Assembly: GCA_000697335.1 (NCBI GenBank)
Contig: JNEM01015872.1
Location: 1-20,291 of the forward strand
Length of the DNA stretch: 20,291 bases
Direction of reading: 5' to 3'
Origin: Conidiobolus incongruus B7586
Taxonomy: Eukaryota > Entomophthoromycota > Entomophthoromycetes > Entomophthorales > Conidiobolaceae
Below are positions 10,204-18,724 of the stretch, one piece after another (position 1 is the first letter of the stretch; the number at the start of each line of letters is the position of its first letter). Position numbers and translations under genes: made by a program. Under the pieces are notes generated by a model, which saw only the letters and a list, made by a program, of their open reading frames with translations, made no database searches and was not told the origin of the DNA.

Positions 10204-10223
10204 GGGCCAACTCAAATCTGTCC
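10204..10223 (+). repeat. Left terminal inverted repeat of Harbinger element
   Basis: Pairs with 12733-12752 at 19 of 20 positions. ATT lies just outside. Confidence 0.9.
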
Positions 10224-10439
10224 TGATTCTTAATTTTCCTAATTTTTTTGCAAAATGTTAAAAATGTGGTTAAATGTGCCCCAAAAAGAAAATTCAGTGA
10301 TGTTTTCCTATAATTAACTCTAAAGTCTTAAAATAATTAATAATCAACTATTCCTCTTCTCAAACTAAAAAATATATTGTATTTATCAAAATCACTTCTT
10401 TAGTTTTATTTTTTTTATTATACCTAACACAAAAGAAAG

Positions 10440-11580
10440 AGTAGAGTTCTTTATTATATTTATTATAGTTAACTTTAATAAGAATATTAATGATCCAGCA
10501 ATTTTAAGATTATTTTATAAACTAAAAACCTTAAGATATATATCTCTATACTTGTTATATATATTATATTTGTTACAATAGTCTATATATAAACTTCCTT
10601 TTGAAGAAAATGATTTTAAAAGATAGATGAGGATGTTAAAGGCTAAGTATTTCTAACTTGCTAATATTTTACTGTTATATATAAATTTCATTTCTTTTTA
10701 TCAAGGAAAAAAACACCTTTAGAAACTTAGTTAGCAATTATATTTTACCAACTAAATCACAAAAAAGCATGTTTAAAAGATATAGCTGAAAAGTTGTGAA
10801 TATAAAAAGGAACTATTATTTTATACACTAAAAGAATAATATATTCTATTAGATAAAAACTAGAAGATTAAATAGTTTGGCTAGAAAATTATTATATTAT
10901 AGAAGAATCTTATTTAAAATAACCCCCTTTTAATAACTATATTAGTTACTTAACTAGTAATTATATTATACTTAAAGATTAGCTTACATTTCACACATAG
11001 TTATATTACAACAGAAAAAACACACACAGCTTTTAATATATAGCTGTTATATTATCTTTAAATAAATTTATATATTTTGAGTTTAAAAAGCCTAAATTAT
11101 ATTTTAACTATAGTAATTTAAAAGTATCTAAATTATTCAATGAATCAAATAAATACTTTAAACAAGGAAAATATGTTCTAATAGATAATAGTAAGTAATA
11201 TAATTGTTTTATTTTTTTTTAATTTATTATCAATACTAAATAAATATACTTAATTTGTGTTTTTTATAGGTTATGTTAATAATAGGTTTATAATTATTTT
11301 ATTTCAAAAAAATTAGATTGAAGTTATTTTTCCCTTTATAAAGTAAAGAATTGAGGAATTTAAAATTATATATAATAAAAGATAATTTGTAGTAGAAAAA
11401 ACTTTTGATATTTGGAAAGCTATCTTTTTTTGTTTAAGATCATTACTTTATTATATACAAAATATAAAAGCTTATTAATTTATTACTACATTTATACATA
11501 CAACTACTTCTTTTTACAATTTTATTTCTTTTAATAAACAAGATTATATTTTAAAAAAGGAATTAAAAAAGAAACTAGTG
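10440..11580 (+). pseudogene. Harbinger DDE transposase (DDE_Tnp_4 type), decayed, with one intron
   Basis: The nuclease that would cut the element ends. The most telling stretch is FNESNKYFKQGKYVLIDNS just before 11191, matching the family pattern around the second catalytic Asp (aromatic-x3-G-x-Y-hydrophobic-x-D-S). After an intron (11191-11269) the frame continues with an NKR block, then FVVEKTFDIWKAIFF, matching the R-hydrophobic2-E-R-x-F-G-x2-K region with the catalytic Glu. The expected GY after D-S is altered. In-frame stops occur throughout, mostly explicable as Gln or Trp codons changed by C-to-T or G-to-A. The N-terminal limit is uncertain and the first Asp was not located. It converges with the Myb-like gene at 12455-11700. 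Confidence 0.78.
11191..11269 (+). other. Spliceosomal intron in the Harbinger transposase
   Basis: The donor GTAAGT at 11191 and the acceptor TTTTTATAG ending at 11269 delimit 79 nt with a branch-like TACTAA at 11234-11239. The reading frame of the DDE domain is continuous only if this stretch is removed: D-N-S is completed across the junction and the next conserved block follows in frame. Confidence 0.82.
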
Positions 11581-11699
11581 AAAATATTAATATTGATGAT
11601 AATAAACAAAATATAATCAACACACATAGTAACTTTGCTAAATTGAATAGATTACAAGTGGTAATGTTATCACAAATTAACACTTAGTTGACTATTTTA

Positions 11700-11993
11700 A
11701 ATGTATTCTTTTGATTAAATTTTATTTAATAATAAAACTTATGTAAATTAATTATTCTTTTTAAAACTATTTTACATTAATTATAAGAGTTTTTCTATTA
11801 AAAATTATTGTTGTTTTAATTGTTATAACTAACATTCTTCTTGTAATTGTTGTATTTTAATTTATTATCTTGAGATTTCATTTTGCTCTTATATGCTTTC
11901 TTTGATAACTTTAACAAAAAGAGAAAATTGGGTATTTTTCCTTTTTCTTTTATTATTTCTTATACTTTTAAAGCTTTCACTTGAAGAAGATAA
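11700..11993 (-). pseudogene. Myb/SANT-like gene, second exon, decayed
   Basis: Minus-strand continuation of the gene whose first exon is 12455-12176. After a plausible acceptor (CACCTTTAG, ending at 11994) one frame reads a Ser-rich start, a basic block RNNKRKRKNTQF (a plausible nuclear localisation signal), then a Gln/Glu/Ile-rich stretch that looks like a coiled coil or polar tail. At least six in-frame stops in that stretch are TAA or TAG standing among CAA codons, so they most simply derive from Gln by C-to-T. The phase of exon 1 does not carry into this frame across the proposed junction, so either an indel occurred or the acceptor is elsewhere. Confidence 0.55.
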
Positions 11994-12175
11994 CTAAAGG
12001 TGAAAGTTACTACTTTATTCTTTATCATCTAAAACATTTAATTCCTCACAGTAAAATTAGTTGTATGATAAAAAAACTATAGGAGCTATATTAAAGGCTT
12101 TAAAAATTAAATTATCTTGTGTTATAATAGCATTAACTATTGTAAACAAAGGACCATTTCTACTATATTATTTAC
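11994..12175 (-). other. Probable intron of the Myb/SANT-like gene
   Basis: 182 nt from GTAAAT (12175 downwards) to CACCTTTAG (ending at 11994) on the minus strand. The donor is convincing, because the frame closes right after it and AG|GTAAAT is near consensus. The acceptor is less certain because the downstream frame is out of phase. Confidence 0.55.
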
Positions 12176-12455
12176 CTGTTAGAACTTGTTTAGCAACTTT
12201 GAATTTGTGAATGAGAGTCTTTATATGATTAAATATTTTATCAAGCTTATTTCTTAACTTCAAGCAATCCACTCCTTCTAAAATAGGGATAGAGTTGCAT
12301 ATTTCAAAAGAAGCATTTAACTTGTTAGAACACCAGGATTTATAGTTTTCTTCTTGCCTCAACCAATTAAATGTAGCCTCTATTAAATGTAGTTCAAGGG
12401 AGATTTTATTATTGTTACTAATATTAATAATAGATGACATAAGAGACAAAAACAA
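12176..12455 (-). pseudogene. Myb/SANT-like DNA-binding protein of Harbinger element, first exon
   Basis: Open from ATG 12455 for 93 codons to a strong donor (CTAACAG|GTAAAT, GT at 12175-12174); the unspliced frame would stop two codons later. The core, ATFNWLRQEENYKSW (residues about 27-41) followed by a Leu/Arg/Lys-rich helix and KFKVAKQVL, matches the WLxxxENYxxW...V.NKI..I...FK.A pattern of Myb/SANT-like proteins often carried by mobile elements in fungi and oomycetes. In Harbinger elements the second protein helps the nuclease enter the nucleus and bind the ends. This exon itself has no stop, while the proposed second exon is badly decayed. Family recognition is from memory of the pattern, not a search. 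Confidence 0.72.
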
Positions 12456-12732
12456 GATAAAGCTTAAAAGTGGTGTTTTTGTTAGTAAATTTGTGTGATA
12501 TTCAACACAAAATAAAAGTTGTTTAATTGATATAGAATAAAGTCACACTGCTGTGAAATGCAATGATATACTTTTAGCTTTATTTTCATAGTTTATGGGA
12601 GAAAACATATGGATTTTATAAATCAAAAAAATTGGTAAGCCATTTTTTATGATGAATTTTTTTGATTTTTTTGGCTGGGTGACCAATTTTTTCAAAAACC
12701 AAAATCAGTCAAACTGAAAATTGGAAAAAGTG

Positions 12733-12752
12733 GGACAGATTTGAGTTGGCCT
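12733..12752 (-). repeat. Right terminal inverted repeat of Harbinger element
   Basis: Inverted partner of 10204-10223; the outermost base is T where the partner predicts C. Confidence 0.9.
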
Positions 12753-12882
12753 ATTAATTTGGAAGTGTTTTTATAATGATTCTTGATGAAAATTTAATAT
12801 TATAATTAGAAATAATTTTCAGGAATTTAGCAACAATTTATAACACAAGTTCAATAAACATCAAAGTATAAAAATTGGAATG

Positions 12883-13230
12883 TGAAGTATTAATATGAGT
12901 TAGGAAAGCTGCGCTCTGGTTTATTAAAATAAAAGAGAGAGATCTGTGGAATTAGTGATAATTGCTAGGGATAAAGGGAGTTTATTGGTTTAAGTCAAAT
13001 AGCTGGGAGGACCCGGATCGAACTTGTCTTCTTGAGAATAGCTTTAATTCCGGGTTTTATAAAGAGTCAATAGGGTAAGGAGACTTATGAGGCTTTCAGG
13101 TGACTTGTATTATCAGCCAATTAAAGGATAGAGCTGTAGTAGCTGATTATTTGAGGGGGAATGATCTTTATATTAAGTTGATGTAAGCATGTTTAGTAGG
13201 AGAGGAGTCTCCCGACTTATGATAGTATGA
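12883..13230 (-). mobile_element. Possible solo LTR (fossil), tentative
   Basis: A roughly 350-bp island far richer in G and C than its flanks. On the minus strand it has an LTR-like order of signals: a GTCGGGAGACTCC block near its start (13217-13205), a TATAAAACCC box (about 13061-13052), then AATAAA-type signals (about 12975 and 12930), ending in ACTTCACA at 12883. A 7-bp inverted pair (acccgga/tccgggt) lies at about 13011 and 13050. No second copy, internal region or clear target duplication is visible here, so a lost host promoter region is a fair alternative. It is a fossil at best. Confidence 0.35.
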
Positions 13231-14286
13231 TTAAAAATGATAAATTTGAAAATTACTTTATTAAATCAAAATCAATTTAATTAATGAGATTTAAATAAAT
13301 ATATAAAATTCCGTTTAATTAAGCAAAAAAGGTGTTTTTCCGTTAGCGAAATGAATTAATGTTTTTTCATTTTTTGTTCTTTTAAATTTGAATTTTAGTA
13401 GGAATTTGATCAACAAAGGGAAACTGAGAATTTAAAATATGATTCTTAAAAATTGATGTAACATGTATAATTTTTTGCTCTTAAATCCTATTCTATTCCT
13501 TGTAATATTTTCATATAATACAATGACTCTTGTGTCAAACAAAGATGTATTAAGATAGCACATAGTTATCGATAGTTGACATTATTCAAAGTCATTTAAT
13601 TAAAAATCGGATATGCTGATTAAAAAATGTTTTTTTTCTTGTGATTGAGCTCTTACCGATATAAATTTTGATTCAAAAAAATATTAGTTTGTGAACGGAA
13701 TAAACTTATGAGCCTCAATTAAAATGCTATAGTATTAGTACAACTATAGCCAAAAAAAGAAATATAAATAACATAATATGATATAATTCGATTAATCTAT
13801 TATAAATATAATTATTAATATTCATTAAATGCACTAATGGTGTATATTAAAATTTTTAACTTGCTTAATTTGAAAGGAAATCATCTTGGATGATATTAGA
13901 ATACAAATTATGTTTTACATAATGATTATGCCCCAATATTTACCGTTTATATTATTGATTAGAGGAAATATTAATCAAATACATTTGATAAAACTATTTT
14001 AGAATATTTTAATACAAAATTTATTGTTTTTGTTGATTATATAAATTTGGATAAATATGGCCTAATAATGCAAAATTTTCACTAAAATATCCCTAGTTAC
14101 ACAAAAATATTTGCCAATTAAAATTCGGTCTTTAACAATTCAAATTAATTAATTAATCTAAAAAATAAAAATGAAAAATTAGGCTAAGATTAAATAACGA
14201 TTCAATATAAAATAGCAAGAAAGGATTAAGATTGGCCAGATTGTGTTATGATATTTTGATAACTTATTCGTAATAGGAATTTGTAG
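13231..14286. other. Upstream region of the GPCR gene, no gene seen
   Basis: A/T-rich, but with scattered CG dinucleotides (ttccgttagcgaaatg, tcggatatgc), unlike the transposon copies. No frame of note. It presumably contains the promoter of the receptor gene, but I cannot point to a motif. Confidence 0.5.
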
Positions 14287-15259
14287 ATGGACTATGAACA
14301 GATTCGGAAATATGCTTACCCTTTCAATTATATCATGTCCTTTATATCACTAACGATAACAATAATTGGGATAGCTTTGTGCTTTTAGTTTTAAATATTA
14401 TTTTCAAAAAAAATGGTCACAATTACATATTGATTTACAATTAGTCACAATAACATTATGTTTGGACTTGTTGGAAGCATTGTTAATTCTACCAAGTGCG
14501 GTCTTTGATATACTTGGTTTAGTAAATTGGATGCCGCCAAAGCTGAACTGCGACGTAAATGCTATACTCTATATTTTAGCTTTTGTCACAGAAGCGAACT
14601 TTGTAGTGGTAGTGGCACTAGAACGACACGCATTAATTGTTCATCATAAGAAATTAAAGGTTACTCATTATATTCTGATCCTTGGAATACTTTTCTCAAT
14701 AAATATAGCTAGCTGTACTGTTGGATATTTGTACAATGGGTTCGCTATACAACATCCAACTGCGGTTTATTGTTTATTCAAACTTAACAATTTCGGGGGT
14801 AGAGTAGCGATGTGCACATTAGCAATATCCGTGTTTTCGTGTATATTTTTGATATACTATGGATATATCACAATTATGATCAAGAGAAGAAGGGATTTAT
14901 TAAATATGCGAGCAATGTTTCCTCTAAAATCGAAGCAAATTACTCATCAAGCTAACTCTATAATTATCAAATCTTTCATCTTAGTTATGACAAGTACTAT
15001 TACTAATACTCAATATTCTGTTTTGACAATTATAAGCTTAGTGAAGCCAGAACTCTCTACTGTTGCCGCTGATACAATTTGTACAGCGTGCCTATTATTG
15101 AACATATTAATGAATCCGCTACTTTTGCTTGGAATGCGACCTGATTTATTGGATCAGCTAAAGTCAAAATTTAATTTTTCCAATAATACTGACTTTTATA
15201 ATGAGTCAACTCAATTGCAGGATTTATCGAATGGATCCGAACAAACTATCATTTTATAA
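14287..15259 (+). pseudogene. Rhodopsin-like (class A) seven-helix receptor with one frame discrepancy
   Basis: A cell-surface G-protein-coupled receptor; the ligand is unknown. The ATG at 14287 follows an in-frame TAG directly, then a short N-terminus and TM1 (14317-14385). The frame then stops at 14386; the rest is open in the next frame from about 14387 through TM2 (LCLDLLEALLILPSAVFDIL) to TAA 15257-15259, so one extra base in the T run 14383-14386 explains everything. The total is about 323 residues, normal for class A. Visible features: Cys at the start of TM3 and Cys in loop 2 (KLNC, VYCLF), ERH at the DRY position, a basic loop 3 (IKRRRDLL), and NPLLLL at the NPxxY position. The TM4 Trp and the TM6 CWxP motif are absent. 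The frame break may be a real mutation or a sequencing error. Similar receptors are, as I recall, annotated in Conidiobolus-type fungi. Confidence 0.85.
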
Positions 15260-15292
15260 TATCTTTTGTTTACTTTTTATCATTTTGCTAGC

Positions 15293-15298
15293 AATAAA
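15293..15298 (+). promoter_or_regulatory. Candidate poly(A) signal of the receptor gene
   Basis: AATAAA 34 bases after the stop codon. The motif is common by chance in such A/T-rich DNA, so this rests on position. Confidence 0.35.
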
Positions 15299-15467
15299 TC
15301 ATTTATTATTAAAGTACTTTAGTATTTTTAATATGCTTTCAAATCTACTAACCATTGAATTATTTTTGTCAAATTCCATAATGATAAATGATATTGATTT
15401 TTAACTAAAAATATTACCTATTATAAGAATTTTAGCAAATATAAAATTTTCGAATTTTCCAATAATA

Positions 15468-15767
15468 TTAAAGTATAAAATTAGATTTTAATTTAAAAAT
15501 ATAAGAAATATCATTAGTAATTTTAAAATTACAAAACATAATCATGAAAAAATATATAAATAATACAAAAATCATTAAATGAGCCTTTGAATTAAGAAAT
15601 TTGAGCATATTTTTTCTATACTTTACTAGAATAAACAAACTCAAGACAAGCAATACTGTTTGATAAAATGTTTCAGTAGCCGAAACATTGCGGATGGATA
15701 TGCAATTTTTTACATTGATTTTATTCACCAAGTCGAAAGAATATGTAATAGTTGATTTATTCAACAT
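15468..15767 (-). CDS. 99-codon frame with two membrane helices, possible receptor fragment
   Basis: Runs from ATG 15767 to TAA. Residues 1-32 are polar with one N-glycosylation sequon (NVS at 27-29). Then come a helix FYQTVLLVLSLFILVKY (34-50), a basic loop RKNMLKFLNSKAH (51-63) and a second helix LMIFVLFIYFFMIMF (64-78). The layout of ectodomain, TM1, positive loop and TM2 resembles the N-terminus of a multi-helix receptor. After codon 78 the residues turn into A/T noise and a donor-like TTTT|GTAATT (GT at 15532-15531) occurs, so the real exon may end there. The coding part contains CG dinucleotides and Gln/Thr/Ser codons, unlike noise. It converges with the GPCR gene, leaving little room for further exons, so it may be a truncated duplicate. 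Family not recognised. Confidence 0.42.
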   Translation of the reverse strand: MLNKSTITYSFDLVNKINVKNCISIRNVSATETFYQTVLLVLSLFILVKYRKNMLKFLNSKAHLMIFVLFIYFFMIMFCNFKITNDISYIFKLKSNFIL

Positions 15768-16530
15768 TTTGTTGTTGCAAATATAATTAAGGTGTAGTTA
15801 AATGATTTATCTTTTTACATATATTTATTTTGTAAATTACAAAATTCCCGAAATTTTATCAATTTTCTATTGATTATTATTAAAATTTAATAAATATTTT
15901 TAGCAAATGATATTGAATATTCGAATCTTTATTTTTATAGCTAATACTTATTCCACCTTTAAACAAGAATTTCGAATACTTCATATATTCAAAATTTAAA
16001 TATTTTCAAATAAGCTGATAATATTAAAGCATCTAAAATTTATAACATATTCAGACAATCCTTAATGTATAATTTTTTGAATTATTGTATACAATCTTTT
16101 TACTAATTTATTTACCAATATAATAGTTTTATAATATGATTTGTAAAATTTCAATTTTATATTTTATCAATTAATATTTATAAACTATATTCCAAATATT
16201 TAAGTGTTAATTTTAGTAACAAAATGAAAAAATATTTTAGAACTTTTCGATATTAAATTAATAAATTGTCTTTATTTTGGAATTGAATATTAAAAAAATA
16301 AATTTATGGCTTAATTCCATTAAATAACTAATTGCATAAAAAACAAATATATATTTAGCCATATATTTTTATTATGGATGAAATTCTAAGAATTTAATTA
16401 AATTTACTTAAATATTTGAAAATAACAAAAACACTAATAAATTAAAAAAAATAATATAAATATTGATATTTATTAGGATATAAAAAATAAATACTGGGAA
16501 ATATATTTTCTTTTATATAATTCTTATATA
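15768..16530. other. A/T-rich spacer, no gene seen
   Basis: Contains small inverted A/T words and a few CG sites (tattcgaatc, ttcgaatac), but no frame, repeat end or RNA gene I can support. Confidence 0.6.
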
Positions 16531-16691
16531 TTAGTTTGCAAAAATAAGTTATAAAATTAAAATTTCTTATATATTTATTTATATCTTTAATAGTTTAGAG
16601 TTAAATTAATATATATTAAAATGTATAATTTATCTATATTGTTTGATTATAATTAAATATATTTGATTATATTTTATTAATTATTGGTTAA
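16531..16691 (+). mobile_element. Tc1-type element G1, left end only
   Basis: After TA at 16529-16530 the sequence ttagtttgcaaaaataagtt aligns base for base with the left end of F (ccaggctacaaaagtgagtt), and the match continues to attattggttaata (about F 2217-2231). At that point a second left end of the same family starts (G2), so G2 appears inserted into the left inverted repeat of G1. The rest of G1 is not found to the right of mariner copy D. Confidence 0.7.
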
Positions 16692-16693
16692 TA

Positions 16694-17406
16694 CACTAAC
16701 TTGTAAAAGTGAGTCATAAAATCACAAATATATATATTTTAATTAATAACTAAAGCAATTATATATTTTAGATTACTTGAAATTATAATATATAATTAAA
16801 GTATATTATTTAATAATAATTAAATATATTTAGATATATTTAGTAAATTATAAGCAAAAATATTTATCCTTAATATTTAATTAAGATAAGTTATAAATTT
16901 ACAATTTTTTAAGATAAAAGGATATATTTAATAATAAATAAACATTTCTTTTTTTTATAATTATTTTATATTATATTTTATAGATATATTAAATTTTTGT
17001 ATTAGTATTATTATACTTAAATCCTTCTTTAAAAAATCTACTTATATATTAATTAACTTTATAAAAAAGATAAATTAAGTTATAATATTGTTAAAATTAC
17101 TAGTGTTAGTTAATTTATTATAGTTAAAGTTGTTAAGAATAACAATTAAAAAACATTTAAACTTAAACTTAAGTATATTAAAATTATAATAGAATATAAT
17201 GAGAAGTATATTTATAAGTTAATATAAGTAAATATAGTACTACTATAGAAATATAACAAAAACTATAAGATTATATAAGAATATTAGTTAATACTAATAT
17301 TATTATATATGTTTTTTATTAATATAAACACTATTTACATTTTAAGAAAAAATATCTTTAACTAAAAAAATCTTATTATAAAGTTAAGTGGGAGTTTAAA
17401 TATTAT
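16694..17406 (+). mobile_element. Tc1-type element G2, left part, interrupted by mariner copy D
   Basis: After TA at 16692-16693 it begins cactaacttgtaaaagtgag, the same family as F. It has the inverted-repeat arm with both direct repeats, gtgagtcataaaat (16709-16722) and ataagttataaattt (16886-16900), then the transposase N-terminal region. It stops at 17407-17408 (TA) where mariner copy D enters. The right half is missing after copy D, so a deletion followed or accompanied the insertion. Confidence 0.75.
17010..17406 (+). pseudogene. Tc1-type transposase N-terminal part, decayed (G2)
   Basis: Collinear with F 2398-2800: shared blocks include ttaaaattactagtgttag (F agaattactagtgctaatt), aaacttaaacttaagtat and ttatataagaatattagtta. 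The segment corresponds to the paired helix-turn-helix and linker region. It is more degraded than F, with numerous stops. It ends about 45 codons earlier in the protein than F does, because mariner copy D inserted at a different TA. Confidence 0.7.
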
Positions 17407-17512
17407 TATCTTAAATTTAAAATAATGGGAAATTTTTTAAATTCTAATTTTTCAAATATATTATTAGTTTGAAATAAATAATTATATATAAAGTTAATAG
17501 GAAATTATATAA

Positions 17513-17518
<6 letters not shown>

Positions 17519-17543
<25 letters not shown>

Positions 17544-17544
17544 T
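17519..17544. repeat. (TA)n tract inside mariner copy D
   Basis: About 13 TA units, at the place where copy A has about 18 and copies B and C have about 8 or 9. Confidence 0.85.
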
Positions 17545-17596
17545 AGTTTTTTTAATTAAAAAATTAATTTTTTAAAATTAGTTGTTTAATTTAATT

Positions 17597-18597
17597 ATGC
17601 TTAAACCTAATAGTAATCATCAAAAGTTTTTTATTTTAGTATTAATAACACTTAACCATAAACCCTCTAAAATAATTTAAAATTTTCAAATAACTTTTGG
17701 TATTAAAACATTATCTAAATTAATAATTTATTACTATGTAAATTACTTTAAGGTTAAAAGAGAAACTATTTAAAACCTGTTAAAATTTAATAAACCAACT
17801 TTAACTGTTACTCTTTCAATTATAAATAGAGTGAAAAAATATATTAAAAAGCACCTTTTTATTTTAGCTAAAGAATTATCTAAGCACTTTAATATTAGTT
17901 TTACAAGTATTTTATATATTTTAAAGTGTAAAGTAATATTAATAAATAACAATATAAAATAAGTACCTTATAATTTAACTAAAGCTTAAAAAAAAGTTTG
18001 AGTAGCTATTGCTAAACAAAACCTATTAAAATATTATTAGAAGCCTAGACTTTTACAGCAAATAATTTTAATTGATGAATCTTAGATCTTAATATATAAT
18101 CCTTTACCAAAACACAAATCAAAATGTTAAATTAAGCTAAATCAACCTCCTCTACAAATCCCTTTAAATAAGTATTTTTTTAATAACCAAATGTTAATTA
18201 TTGTAATAGATTATAATATTATATGCTATTTTTATTTAGTTCCTAAAAGAAAATCAATTAATAGTAAACTATATATTGCTTTTTTAAATAAAAGTATTTT
18301 TATTTGGTGTTCTAAATATAATTTGAGAAGATTTATTATTTTGCATGATAATTGTAAAATACATAAATCTAAAGCTATAAAAAACTTTCTAATTAAAAAT
18401 AACTAGAAAAAACTACCATATCTAGTATATTCCTTTGATTATAACCTATGTGATTATAATTGCTTTAGGCAATTAAAAAACCAGCTTACAAGAAAGAAAA
18501 TTTCTGCAAGAAAATTTAATTGGTTTGTAAAACATCAAATTTCATTCTTTAATAAAAAAAACTGTTGTTTAAGTGTTAGAAGTTTGTTAAAAGTATA
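17597..18597 (+). pseudogene. Mariner transposase, decayed but collinear (copy D)
   Basis: From ATG 17597 one frame carries the whole mariner protein: an N-terminal helix-turn-helix region, the first acidic motif L-I-D-E-S (Asp at codon 160), HDNCKIH with the second Asp at codon 251, and YSFDYNLCDYNCF with the third Asp at codon 286. There are 34 residues between the last two, the D34D hallmark. About nine in-frame stops interrupt it, nearly all explicable as Gln (CAA to TAA) or Trp (TGG to TAG or TGA); for example, the stop at 18404-18406 is TGG in copy B. A one-base deletion near 18554-18560 shifts the last dozen codons relative to copy A. The enzyme is dead, but all three catalytic Asp codons survive. 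Confidence 0.9.
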
Positions 18598-18724
18598 GTA
18601 AAAAGTTATTAATAATAAAAGAAACTATTAAATTTTTATTATAAATTTATTTTTATATATCATATATTTAAATATTTATTTATTTTTAATAGCAAAAAAT
18701 TCCCATTATTTAAAATTCAGAGTA

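Larger units (their letters stand above)
10204..12752 (+). mobile_element. PIF/Harbinger DNA transposon, two genes, decayed
   Basis: The ends gggccaactcaaatctgtcc (10204-10223) and ggacagatttgagttggcct (12733-12752) are inverted copies matching at 19 of 20 bases; the single mismatch is the outermost base and fits a C-to-T change. The similarity extends more weakly a further 20 to 25 bp inwards. ATT occurs immediately outside both ends (10201-10203 and 12753-12755), a candidate 3-bp target duplication as Harbinger elements make. Inside are a DDE nuclease relic on the plus strand and a Myb/SANT-like gene on the minus strand, the two-gene layout characteristic of this superfamily. Both genes are damaged, so the copy is not autonomous. 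Confidence 0.86.
17409..18722 (+). mobile_element. Mariner copy D (D,D34D type), best preserved, nested in G2
   Basis: A 1314-bp copy with inverted ends tcttaaatttaaaataatgg (left) and, inward from the right, ctctgaattttaaataatgg, flanked by TA at 17407-17408 and 18723-18724. Most end differences are C/T. A TA tract (about 17519-17544) precedes the transposase. The reading frame is collinear for over 960 nt, which makes it the youngest or least mutated copy here and the best reference for this family. Confidence 0.9.

Noticed and set aside
13005-13056. tRNA or tRNA-derived SINE suggested by GATCGAACTT / AAGTTCGATCC
   Set aside because: The box-B-like word has no matching T-stem, no correctly spaced box A, and no acceptor stem can be folded.
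15201-15404. 67-codon plus frame overlapping the receptor C-terminus
   Set aside because: Its first part overlaps the receptor coding end in another frame and the rest is I/L/F/N noise of the A/T-rich 3' flank.
17770-17952. 60-codon minus frame inside mariner copy D
   Set aside because: It lies opposite the N-terminal region of the decayed plus-strand transposase and has no support of its own.
17597-18597. Alternative genetic code with TAA/TAG read as Gln
   Set aside because: Some stops stand at Trp positions (TGG in a sibling copy), intact frames such as the receptor use CAA for Gln and end on TAA, and exon 1 of the Myb-like gene keeps CAA. Mutation of repeats explains the pattern better.
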